Shown: positions 1 to 10,507 of the stretch, piece after piece | Layout of the letters: every line of letters begins with the position of its first letter | How positions within the stretch are numbered: the first letter of the stretch is position 1 | From: Lingula anatina | Taxonomy: Eukaryota > Brachiopoda > Lingulata > Lingulida > Lingulidae | Direction: 5' to 3' | DNA length: 64,000 nt | NCBI RefSeq assembly: GCF_001039355.2 | Contig: NW_019775851.1 | Coordinates: 18,835 to 82,834 of the forward strand | Translations under genes and position numbers: made by a program | Notes under the pieces: model-generated | Told to the model about the DNA's origin: nothing | What the model saw: only the letters and a program-made list of their open reading frames with translations | Databases searched by the model: none

Positions 1-710
1 ATAATATGTTCATGAAATTTTAGCTTTGAAAAGATTTTGCATGACAAAACGGGGCTGATTTAGCTACATTATTTAATTGTTTGAAAACCTCTTTGAGAAT
101 AAGGGCTTGGTCCAAGTAGCTGTCTTCATGTCTCACTGCTTCAGAGTCCAGTATTAATTCCATTAGTCATGCAAATACTGTACATGAACAGTTTAGGAGA
201 AATACATTGACCTTGTGTTACATTGTAGACTTATATTCCATTCATTGTCATGTAAGGTTTTCTAGTCACCTCTGAATGACACTGTTATGATTCTATAGGA
301 AAAATGTCTTTAGTCACATTCATCAGTTCAAGGTGGGTTAGGAATGTTTCAAGGGTTATAAATGGAGTGTAATGAAGCCAGGCATACTTCTGCCCCCTCC
401 CCCCCTTCACCAGCATGTCCTGGCTGGCCTAATTTCCAGTTATGTATTCAAATGTACACTGCATTACAAAACTTAATTTCAAATACATGTGACATTTTTG
501 AAGTAAGAAACTGAATTTATGGGGCTGGTTGCTTATGTTTAGTAAAATGATGAAATAAGTTATTTTTTTCTCTTTTTTCAATAGCTTCATACCGTATACA
601 AATTTATTACTACCCATTTTCATTTAATTATCATGTTATTATATAATTTTTGTTATAATTATTTTTATAGTACTAATACATATATAATTTTTAATTTATC
701 TGTTTTTGAT

Positions 711-712
711 AT

Positions 713-747
<35 letters not shown>

Positions 748-750
748 TTT
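711..750. repeat. (ATTT)n microsatellite
   Basis: Ten uninterrupted tetranucleotide units lie just upstream of the first candidate exon. Confidence 0.95.
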
Positions 751-827
751 GATGAATGCATTTTCATGACATTCTGTATATGTGTTGAAATGTATTTTGA
801 ATCAAATTAAATCTGGCACGTTTTCAG

Positions 828-2828
828 GTGCTCTGTTCCACAACACTGGTTCTGCACATGGACAGAGGTCAAATTCTTCTGCAAATAGATGGCATCAAGA
901 CAGACATTCATTAATAAGCCAGCTATGCACAGGCACTCCTTCCTTTGGGGGCCAGTGGAACCAGGTACTGCTGCTATAATTAATAGGCGAATAAAGCACA
1001 TGCTACTGCCGCAATGTAGTTTGTACCAGTGTAGTTTATATACATACTTTTATCCACAGCTGTTTTACATAAATTACTCATTCAGTAAATGTGTGTTTAC
1101 CAACTGTGATCAATAGGAGAAAGCCATTATAGTACTCTCACAAAGTCATCAGTGTAATCACATATTGTGATACAGTTTCATGTATTGGAATGTGAACAGG
1201 TGCACAGAAGCTGTTACTTGATGAATTTTATTATGTACAGACACTGTGTCTGTACATAATCTGATCACTAGCCATTCACACTGGCAATTTTGAAGGCAAT
1301 TAACATCTGACCACGGCCTTTGGTTAACTTTTCAAATGTGACCGAACTATGTACCCAGTCCAAATAAACTCAGATTGGGAATTGAGTTATGTCGCAGTTA
1401 ACTCGATATAGCTTTGCTTTCTGTTAAGTGTCTGTATATTGACAAGCTTTGCTGTCTGTTTTACTGTGCATGTGTCTCAGTTATGGGTAATTAGAAAAAT
1501 CACTATTTGTCATGCTGGCTATAGCTACAGATGGCATCTACAGCAGTCAATGATGAGATTTCCAGCTTTTGTAGAGCATATTTTTGTAGTGGAACCACTT
1601 GAAATAGCATGGTTTTCCCAGTGGTCTGGAAAAGGGTACACATCCATCTTACACTTCACACATGTGTATGTTTTTTGCTTAAAGTTCTTTTGTAGAGGTA
1701 CACTGCTGCCTCTCTGATTCATTAATTGTACCCATGCCATCTTATGGTTAGTTGTGGTCCTTATCATATATTATCTTTCATTTTTGGCTCATCGGGAGAA
1801 TTGTCAATTATCAGTCATTAATAGGTTTCTCTCTGTTTTTTTGTTTTTTTTAATAGTTTTTATGTGAACATATCTCCCCAGAAATTATTCCATATAAATT
1901 ATATTTTTTTTACTCAATAAATCAAGCTAAGCTTTTCAAAGAGCAGAATGTCATATATATTGGGGCTCTGTATAAAGTTATGTATAATGTAAACATTTTA
2001 TGAAATTTCCAACTTAGACCTGAACAACATTATAAAACATTTCAGTTAAAGGTACATATGAACCGAGCATCGGTGGAGCGTGGATTCCTAGTAACACATG
2101 TAAACCACTTCTATTAGTTTCTTATTTCTTACTAATTTTTATGCTGGCATTTGGTCAGTTTTTGTGACAAAAAATTGGCTTTGTATGCATCTTTAAAAGA
2201 ACGGATTTGGATTAGAAATAACCTTGAACAAATTTCATTTTGCTAAACAATCACACATCATAAACTTTTTTTTTTTTTTTTTTTTTTTTTGTAAAAGGAA
2301 CCTTTTTCCTAGTATTGGTTTTCTGAGTGCATAAAAGTTGTTTTTTCTTTCAAGGAATCCTGGTCGGTCAACTTAGCATCCTGCTGAGCGAGTGACTCCT
2401 TCTAGTGCATTACAACCATTACCCAGTGCTAATGTCGACATGGAATTTGATAATGAACTAGATGGAGAGATTAAAGGTAATTTTGCTGTTGTTGAATTTT
2501 TAAGTGGTTCACTGTAAAAAGAGACCATTTGAGGATGTGTGAACCTGTTTGATTATGAAAGAAAATGCATATGTAAGTGGCTAGAAAGCATCAGATTTTA
2601 ATGAGGAGAAGAAACCAATGTGTTTATTTTGTTTTGATTTTTTTATGTTGACATAAATGAGTGAATTAAATGACAGCTTATGAATGGAAAATAGATTTTA
2701 ATCATTCATCTATTGTGTGCCAGCATCATCATGCGTGGAGAGTGATAGTAAATGTAAATGTAGTTGTTTGGCTTAACTTCGTTTGTTTATTTTGTATAGG
2801 AGGTGACAGAAAGCCCAAATCCCCCTAG
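828..2828 (+). CDS. 3' end of an unrecognised protein-coding gene (three exons)
   Basis: Three exon candidates join in a consistent frame. Exon A (828-964) follows a TTTTCAG acceptor, starts two bases into a codon and ends CCAG before GTACTG (phase 0). Exon B (2377-2476) follows ACTTAG and ends AAAG before GTAATT (phase 1). Exon C (2800-2828) follows TTTGTATAG and ends in TAG at 2826-2828. The predicted tail is hydrophilic, rich in Ser, His, Gln and Asn, then acidic (MEFDNELDGEIK), and ends in a basic DRKPKSP. No domain is recognised, and earlier exons would lie left of the window. The weak point is exon B: a better pyrimidine tract ends at CAAG (2351-2354), but using it gives an in-frame stop, so I prefer the AG at 2375-2376. 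The low-complexity tail would suit a regulatory protein, but that is a guess. Confidence 0.45.
1230..1260. repeat. 31-bp near-perfect palindrome
   Basis: The 15-base arm ATTATGTACAGACAC is followed by one base (T1245) and then its exact reverse complement. The arm sequence recurs in part near 6188 and 7860, and related GTGTCTGTATATTGACA text occurs near 1427, 8653 and 37400. It is therefore probably the terminus of a dispersed element family. Confidence 0.8.
1269..1330. mobile_element. Relic terminus of the ATTCACACTGGC MITE family
   Basis: The text around CCATTCACACTGGC matches both ends of the element at 36277-36590. No matching second end was found nearby. Confidence 0.35.
2048..2198. repeat. 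Dispersed repeat, short copy
   Basis: It begins AAAGGTACATATGAACCG and ends near GTATGCATCTTTAAA. The same left block (about 80 bp) and right block (about 50 bp) flank a longer middle at 29339-29709. This copy is therefore an internally deleted relative of that one, or the other carries an insertion. Confidence 0.7.
2266..2290. repeat. Poly-T tract
   Basis: A run of 25 T. Confidence 0.95.
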
Positions 2829-3190
2829 CTTATGGCAAGTGCTGTATTTCCATGGACAAAATGGGCCGGACAAAATGGATGTGAAAGAACCATGCTTTGA
2901 TTTTGACAGAATTCTTTAAAAACAAACTGTAAGTCATTGTTGAGGTTAACATTTCTTTATTGTTATGCATATAATGTTAACCATACTGTTCCAGATGAGA
3001 GAACTATGTATGCTATATTTATAGAACAGCACACTTGTCTTAGCATACTGCCTCTGGCATTTGGAGGCCCTGATACCAAGGCACTCACAAAAAAGAAATG
3101 TTTGTATTTTTATGGGACCATAAATTTCTGTTTTATTATTTTTGTACAGTGATCTTCATTTATGAATAAAAAAAGCAATGAAAAATATTC
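2829..3190 (+). other. Putative 3' UTR with poly(A) signal
   Basis: Non-coding sequence follows the TAG at 2826-2828. AATAAA occurs at 3165-3170, followed by an A-rich run. Together these support 2800 to about 3190 as a terminal exon. Confidence 0.4.
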
Positions 3191-3412
3191 AGATTGATAT
3201 CTTGTAGTTTTTTAACACAGCAAAGAATTAAATCGTTTGGGGAATATTCGAAATGGGAGCAATAATGTGAGGCTGAAATTTAAAACATTTTGTTTTTTGA
3301 TATCCCACTTATGTGCAAAATTTGAGGGCTTTAGCTATCATAGTTTGTCTACAATGCCTATCCAAATATGAAAATAAGCCTTTTTCGTCAGTTTCTTAAG
3401 GGATGAGTCTAA

Positions 3413-3636
3413 GACCCCACTTCCATAGATTTTAGATCGATCTATCCCTGTGGGGAGTCTCACTAGATTACTGTCAGCTTAAACGGCTTAAGCGTCTGTC
3501 CCGCCTACTGAAAGCTGTAAGGGGGTAATTAACTATGGTGGGCACTCGGCTGACTGCAATTTAGCTTGAACCCCCAGGGAGTTAGGTCGATCTAAATCTT
3601 AATCTCTGGATTGATCTAAATCTCTGGGAATACACC
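3413..3636. mobile_element. Short inverted-repeat element (MITE), family 1 copy 1
   Basis: The terminus GACCCCACTTCCATAGA with ATTTTAGATCGATCTA is matched in inverted orientation by TAGATCAATC and TCTGGGAATACACCC at the other end. The interior (TGTGGGGAGTCTCACTAGAT, AAGCTGTAAGGGGGTAATTA) is shared with 59683-59896. Non-coding; superfamily not assigned. Confidence 0.75.
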
Positions 3637-6260
3637 CTAATTCACTTAGAACCTGAATTTTTTTGTGTGTCATCAAATATCAGTGGTCTCTGTTTTTCTG
3701 TATTTTATGTTTCCTTTGCTACATCATAAAGAATAATAGGTTGATTAGTGAGGGTAGAATGCCCTTACATCTATCCTGGAGCTTCATCATCTCTCATTCA
3801 CATGGCAAACATGACTTAAAAGGAACAGATGGATTCTGGGCTTGTGGCAATAAATTTCTGTTGGTGCTAGATGTCACCTGAGCCGTGCACTTTTTTCAAA
3901 ATTTTGAATTGTGGACGTAATAAATTGAAAACATTCATCATGTATTGTTCTGAAACTAAATGGAATGTTTCATAGGACTAAAATACAGACTGAGCCAGAA
4001 AAAAAAGTCTTGGAATATTTTTGTTGGAGTTATGCTGTGGTTTAGTTTATGGACACGTTAATGTCAGGTTTTTAAACACATAGTGGGTATTTATCCTTCT
4101 TTTACTTGGATATTCTTAATCTGTACTACAGCAACATACATTAAAAAAAGGTTATGGCTTTGCTTTTACAGATTATGTAATACTGAATTAAAATTACTTA
4201 AAAAAACAAACTGGACACCAATTTGGACCAACCAATGGAGAATCATAACATGCATGGTTCTGAAAAAAACCTTTTTTGTTATTATTTCTATCGGTTTCGT
4301 GTTTTGTCTAATTGGCAGTTTTGCTTTGGATCAAGACAAGCACAGATTGCATTAAGTTTTGCCAAAAACTCTTTATTTACTGCCTCGCATGCATTCTTTT
4401 GGATAACAGATAAAACTTCAGTGTTCATTGACTATCTTAATAAACATGTACATACATGTCATCTAACAGGTGACATTATAAAAGCGATTTTGGGGTTAAA
4501 ATGGAAAAATCAGTGAACAAAAGTACAATCCATTTGATTTACCTGCTTGGGACTCCAGTAATGGAATCCTTCATCTTTTGAAAAGATATAATTTACATAA
4601 TATCTCACCAAAATTTTGAGAGAGATGATAATTATTTTAGTCTATTGCTGCTTCTCAGATTTTCAAACTATTAAATCACTGCTTTATATTGATTAGAAAT
4701 TAAAGATGACGGCATAGTGCAAAGTCTCTGTGTGTGTGTGTGTGTGTTTGTGTGTGGGTTGGGGGGGGGGGGGCATCTGCAGCTTATTACCAGTAGAGCA
4801 TTTACCTGTCTTGATAAGGGTCCAGATATGTCATGTCATTGAATACTTCTATGCGTGTCAAGTACACCTTAGCATTTATGTTAACTGTAATGCTACACTT
4901 CCAAAATTTCAATTACATTCACTTTTGATTGTAAATCTGTGGTGACCTAATTAGACAATAAACTCCCTTTGGTGTTTAAGGGTTATTTTGCTACCAGGTC
5001 ACTATTATTACCTTTTGTAATTGCTTGTTTCAAGGATGGGGGGGGGGGTCATCATGAGCTTTAATGGATTGTTTTTTTAAAAACACATTCATGTTTAAGT
5101 TCTAAAACATGATAGTTAATTAGAATTCTTTTTTTTTTTTTTACAACATTACATTATGAAAAAAAAATGGCGTTGGATCTGACAGATGAAATTTTTGTTT
5201 CTACTCTTGAAGTGACAAAAAAGTAAATTGAAATAAAACTTAATATGATTTCTATCTAAGAGACATGTTTGATCCCTCCATCATAGTGCCTTCATCATAA
5301 GGGAGAAAACTTTGACACCCTCTTTATGTAGAAATAATTTACTTTTTAACCGTCATAAGTGACAAGATGCAATAAAATACCCTCTTTAACGTTTTTCCAG
5401 GATGTTCTGATTAAAAGCTCATGTTCATGCAGTAATAGTCTATAATCCGCTTTGTTAAATGTTAGTTCATGACAGTTCAGTAATGTTTTCAGGTTTGAGT
5501 GGGTAAAGTGGTCTATGAAGAATCTTACTGTGATTGATCATGGAAAGAAAACAGCTTAGTTTATGATCTGTTATGTAACACTGATAGCAACTGTGCCTTG
5601 GTACCAATGTATTTGCTAAGATCAAACCAACTATGATAAATTTGTCTATCAAACAGCTTAAGAGGCTAAGGCGTCTGACAGATAAGAATAGATCTACCTA
5701 ACTTCACCTGAAAAGTACAAGCTTTTCAATATTGTGGCCTGTTGTGTAATGGGAGATAGCCATGCCAGTCAGTGCACTGCTATCTTAACATGTGTCTGAC
5801 CAAGTTCTAAACCAGCCATAATTAAGTATACTACCAGACACGCAGGAGATTATGGCTATTGGGAATTAAGTGACCTTACTACATCTTAGCTGTTACCTTG
5901 AAAGATTTTGTGTGATGTTTCTCCCTATAATGCCTTTGGTATTGTGCCTTTCCCTTGTGTAAAATAGTTTTAACAAATTAACCAGAGTTAAAAATTGATA
6001 TTTGACTGTACAGTTATGAGTCAAGTTGTAAACAGTTGCTTGTGAATGGATATGAAGGTATAGATTAAAAAAAATGTATTTGCATTTTGGAAAAAAAAAA
6101 CAAGGTTTGCTGATTAAAAAAATACCTTTCAGAGTAAACATTAAATACTTTGGCACCTCTGTACAACATATTTTATTTTGCAGACCATGTTTTTATGTAC
6201 AGACATTATGTAATATTGTATAAAATTGAAGAAACCATTTCTGTGTGATTGCATTCTTTT
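3637..6260. other. Intergenic or intronic stretch, no gene seen
   Basis: No convincing coding segment. Contains a GT/G tract (4729-4773), a G run (about 5038-5048) and A/T runs. Open frames here are short and lack codon bias or homology. Confidence 0.6.
4729..4773. repeat. (GT)n followed by poly-G
   Basis: Alternating TG units pass into a G run. Confidence 0.9.
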
Positions 6261-6984
6261 TCTGGAAGCAGTTCTTTGTGAAATTTTCATTTTTTCACAT
6301 ATTGGCATTTTCAATGTAGGACTTGGAACTTCCATGGGCATGAAACAGAGTTATAGTTACATTTTCTGAATATCCATGTTATGTATAGTAGATGATTAGA
6401 AATTGGTGTTGATTATGCTGGTAATCATTATGTAATACTGCATAAAAACTGACCTAAAACTTACTTTGTGCACTGCCACCACAAAACTGTATTATTTATT
6501 ATTTTGTAACTTACAAGAATGCTTCTAAGGATTGCCCTTCAGCTCTACCCTGAGTGTCAGAGCAACGTAAAAGCTAGCTTGCTAAATATACCTTGTGGTG
6601 GAGTCGCTTTTACTAACTCTGAAGACCAGCGGCCATGAAAGTTTTCCATCAATCAAATAGAACTGCTCCGCAGTGAAAATGCAGTTGAATGTCATCAGAC
6701 CAAAATAAAACGTAAAACAAATTTAATTCTGCTTTATTTAATTTTATTTGCTGTATTTAAGATGTAAAATGAAAAAATAAATAATATTCTTCGGAAAGAA
6801 AAGATATATCCAATGTTTTTGTATTTTTTGCTTATCAAAGAACATTTAGTCCTGAGATATACACGTGCACAATACATGTGCTTGCCGTGTGCCAAATTTG
6901 ACAGCTACACTGTATGCCCGATACCACTATAAGGGCTGCGTAATGGCTACACGAAAATAAGTTTTTACAGCAGAATGTTGCTTG

Positions 6985-7077
6985 TATTGTGGCACTGACC
7001 TTCGACTGCAAGATATTTTCAATTAAAACTTCTAACTCTGCGTCAGGCACTTTAATTGCTTCTTGTCTCGCCTGCAC
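6985..7077 (-). pseudogene. Possible Myb/SANT-like coding fragment
   Basis: The minus strand encodes RQEAIKVPDAELEVLIENIL. This resembles the first helix of Myb/SANT-like domains found in Harbinger partner proteins and related genes (a Pro/Phe-x-x-x-Glu-x-Glu-x-Leu pattern). There is no ATG and an in-frame TGA lies just upstream. The similarity stops near AAG/GTCAGT, which could be a splice donor. It is either one exon of a small gene or a broken fragment. The surrounding 7.0-7.25 kb is richer in G+C than its neighbours. Confidence 0.25.
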
Positions 7078-7109
7078 GAGACTTCAGCGCAAGGTGGGAA
7101 AGGCAGCTC

Positions 7110-7205
7110 CAGGCGGTCAAACCTGTGACGTACGAGACTTATGACTTCCAAATATGGATCCAGGCGGACACAGCTGTGACGTGTGACTTCCAAATATGGA
7201 AGCGC
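7110..7205. promoter_or_regulatory. Duplicated CRE-like plus CArG-box module
   Basis: Two adjacent copies each contain CAGGCGG, a CRE-like TGACGT (TGACGTAC at 7126-7133; TGACGTGT at 7177-7184) and an exact CArG box CCAAATATGG (7148-7157 and 7190-7199) within GACTTCCAAATATGGA. CArG boxes bind SRF and TGACGT binds CREB/ATF. The CTTCC next to each CArG box could be an ETS half-site. The CArG boxes are 42 bp apart, about four helical turns. The gene controlled, if any, is unknown. Confidence 0.45.
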
Positions 7206-8699
7206 CCCAGGCAGAATTTTGAAGAAGAACGCCCCCGAGTTGCCACTGTTCGCTAGAGCCTGGTATTGCTACTATGGGTTATATATGAAATCAAGATCGA
7301 GCTGGCAATACCGGAATCTAGAACCTAGGGTATTCAGCTCAAATTAGAAAACCAACTCTATTGGATTATCATTTTTATCATTGAATTTATGCAATTTTTT
7401 GTAAAATTATCATTTTTCTCATTCGAGCATATGCCAGGTTTGAACTTGAACTCTCCTATAACAGAAGCCTTATGCTAGTTACATATTCTAATATTGGTGT
7501 TACCTGTTGTAAATTATTAAAATTTAGTGTTGATTTTGTTGTAAAGCATTATGTAATGTTACAACAAAATTGACAAAATAACTTACTTTGTGCATCATAA
7601 TTTTCTGCTTTTTGTCTGCACATTTGACATCTTTGCTGCCTTGTTATATTAAGAGCGTAAATTTTATTTTTGATGAGCATGGATGTGAATTGGTGTGAAG
7701 TAAACATGTATTCCAGTGTTGTTGGGTGCAGCAAACTATCAGTTCATTTCATCCGTAACCTATGATGGTTTACCAAAACCACAAATCATGAGTTATAGGC
7801 ACTTGTTTTGAAATACCTTCCTTTTTGCACATTGCCATGATTTACTTTTCTTTCTTTTATTATGTACAGACACAGTGTGTCCCTGTAAATACAGCTATCA
7901 CCCATGCTGTTGTCATTGACAGAAATGCTATTTTGTGCACTGTCATCTTTAATGCTATAAATGGATAAACATCTGCCTGAGTATCTTCAAACTTATTGGA
8001 GTGATTCATAGCACACCATGAAAGAAAATTTGTGATATTTATTATTTCCAAATTTACAAGACCATTCTAAGGACTTAAGTATAGTTTGAGTTTGAAAACC
8101 AACCTGATTGGATTCTAATTCTTGAACGCATGAAGTTATTGTGAAATTTTTATGTTTCGAACATTGGCCTTTATAAGGAGTGACTTTGAGCTTCCAGGAC
8201 TTGGAAGTGCTGTGCCAGTTACCTTTTCTGAATATCCATAGTAACAGATTGTACATTATTAAGAATTGGTGGTGGTTATGCTGTTTAACACTACATAATA
8301 TCGAATCAGCAAGAAAAAGCATTTTGTGCACTGTCATCATCATTATTACTGCTTTATTTCTGTACATCTGACGGCTTTGCTGCCTTGGTTCTACCTGCAA
8401 TTGGCGATATTCATAAGTACTTAACCATATTTTTGTTTTACTTCAGATTTACTAGAGCTGAACCTGTGCTCATGCTTTTAGATGGAGTACTTGTGTAATA
8501 ACAAGATCAGTACAAAGAAAAAGTCAAATTTTGGAAGGCAGATGTACATTGTTCATGAAGTATGTTACTATAGATATATACTTTTTTCATTGTTTACTGG
8601 AATTTTCTAGTTTTTACTAAAATGGTAGTTTAGGAGTGACTTTTTTCTGTTAGGTGTCTGTATATTGACAGCTTTGCTGTGTAGTTGAAATTGTATGTT

Positions 8700-10190
8700 G
8701 AGAATGATGATAATATGAAATATGTTTATGGTGCAGTCCATCAATGCACCTTCTTCAGTGATTTACCTTGACAAAGGTAGGGGAATTTAATACATAGTAT
8801 GGTGCAACATTATGACTGTGTTATGTTTCCAAAAATCAAATATGAACTGACTGATCTCCATGTTAATTCTCTGGTTGAGAACTGAAGTCTCTGCAATCAA
8901 GCTGACCATCAGACAGACCTTACTCTTTAATGAAAACTACTGTATCCCATCAGCACCTGGTATATATTATACACAAGATGAAGCACATTGAAATATATGA
9001 AAATGATTCCTACTAGAAATTGAAGCCAATAAGAATACATTTACTAGAGACCTTTTACACAATTAAACTGAGGCTGGCTTTAACCTGAACTCAGAAATGA
9101 AGCCATAATAGCAGTTACTCAGTCCTAAACAACTGAAATTGTCCATTAAGACAGTTCTCAGACACCTACATAAAATTTCCCTATCTTCATCTTAATTTGG
9201 TAAAAAATAAGTTTCTAAAATGTAATTTGACTGTGAAATTACCATGGTAGTAGTGTGAAAGATTAATGGGAAGTTTTACTAATTTTCAACTTCTGAAAAG
9301 AATCACTGATTTGAGTATTGCATTTTAACACAAAATTTCTTAAACTTAAAGGTAATGGCTTTTTCAATGTTAAAAAGCAAACCAAACTGTAACTTTGCAG
9401 TGAAGACTCCAAATACTAGGCAGTTATTCTAAGTTTCCGTTACCGGTGGAATACAATAGCTAGATCAATCCATCATAGGTTTGTGTGCACATGTGATGTT
9501 TATCGTGTTCATACCCTGTTGTCAGATCCGAGTCTACCATGGTATCCCATCAGCACCAGTAACTCATTTGTTCACACATATGGCCTTTCCAAAGATGAAC
9601 ACTTAAAAGTAGGTTTATTATAAGACAATTTTAAGTGACTTTTAGTTTGGAGTTTGCAAATTGTCTCCTTTCAACTTTTTATTTGTTTAAAAGGCTTAGG
9701 AGAATGTATAAGATTTTGATTAAAATACTTTGCCAGGCAGCCATTTAGTGGCTATTAAAATGATCTTTAACTATGAAATCTCATGATATCAAAGTATTTC
9801 TTTATGTTCCAATGACATACAATTTTAAATAAAAGTTAAGTAAACCATTACATAAAAATTTATATTTTCTCTTAGTCATGGTCACTTACATATACAAGTA
9901 TATTTCTTTTTAGTGGTATTTAATGTCTATTTGAAAGTAATTGTGGAGTTGTTTTTCTATCCTATTTCGGGACCAACATCAGATAATAGCTATGTCAAGA
10001 TGTTCAGATAAATTAAGACAAGACACTTCCCAATAAAGATAACATCTGAAGATCCAGGCTTGATCAGTGATACAGTGCATGATTCTTTTTATCTTTTTGA
10101 TGCAAGGTAGATAAAAATAGTCTCAATGGGCCATCACCCTGGATAACTGTTACAGACTCTCTACAATTGGAGATGGGAATTAATATACCT
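8700..10190. other. No feature recognised
   Basis: AT-rich sequence without credible exons or element termini. Confidence 0.5.
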
Positions 10191-10194
10191 GCAT

Positions 10195-10442
10195 GGGCAC
10201 ATTCCCATAGACACCATCGATCTAAATAGATTGATCTAACATTGCAGAGATTCTCACTGAATGCAATCAGTAACAGATTAGCATGCCTCCCCCTGTTGTT
10301 GAGTACAATACAGAAAAGCATATTAAAAAGTACATTGGTAACGAGGAGGTGTGTTAATCCGTCAAACTGATTGCATTCAGCGAGAGTCCCGGCAGGGTAG
10401 GATTGATCTTCGTAGACCAATGGTGTCTATGGGAATGAGCCC
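10195..10442. mobile_element. MITE with about 76-bp terminal inverted repeats
   Basis: The left end GGGCACATTCCCATAGACAC continues to CACTGAATGCAATCAG. The right end is the inverted counterpart, finishing TGTCTATGGGAATGAGCCC. The outermost 20-odd and innermost 16 bases of the arms match almost perfectly and the middle is diverged. The CATTCCCATAGA and TCGATCTA motifs tie it to the elements at 3413 and 59683. A minus-strand open frame spanning it is an accident of the repeat. Confidence 0.8.
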
Positions 10443-10469
10443 TTGTGCACATGTAACAGAGACATCAGT

Positions 10470-10505
<36 letters not shown>
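10470..10505. repeat. Poly-T tract
   Basis: A T run interrupted by a single C, next to the right end of the preceding MITE. Confidence 0.9.

Positions 10506-10507
<2 letters not shown>

Larger units (their letters stand above)
6270..8400. repeat. Cluster of a diverged dispersed repeat family
   Basis: Blocks at about 6270-6500, 7330-7620 and 8060-8345 share ordered motifs: GAAAACCAAC(C/T)CTATTGGAT, GTGAAATTTT, GGACTTGGAA, TTTTCTGAATATCCAT, a run near CATTATGTAAT, and CTTTGTGCACTGTCATCAT. A further copy lies at about 22170-22410 and weaker blocks at 24150-24220 and 36620-36840. Open frames across them, including a 135-codon minus-strand frame, have no protein-like features. Old non-autonomous elements are the simplest explanation. 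Confidence 0.6.

Noticed and set aside
7993-8400. 135-codon minus-strand open frame
   Set aside because: It covers one copy of the diverged repeat family, has no domain, and the other copies do not keep the frame open.
10064-10420. 118-codon minus-strand open frame
   Set aside because: It runs across the long inverted repeats of a MITE, with no protein-like features.
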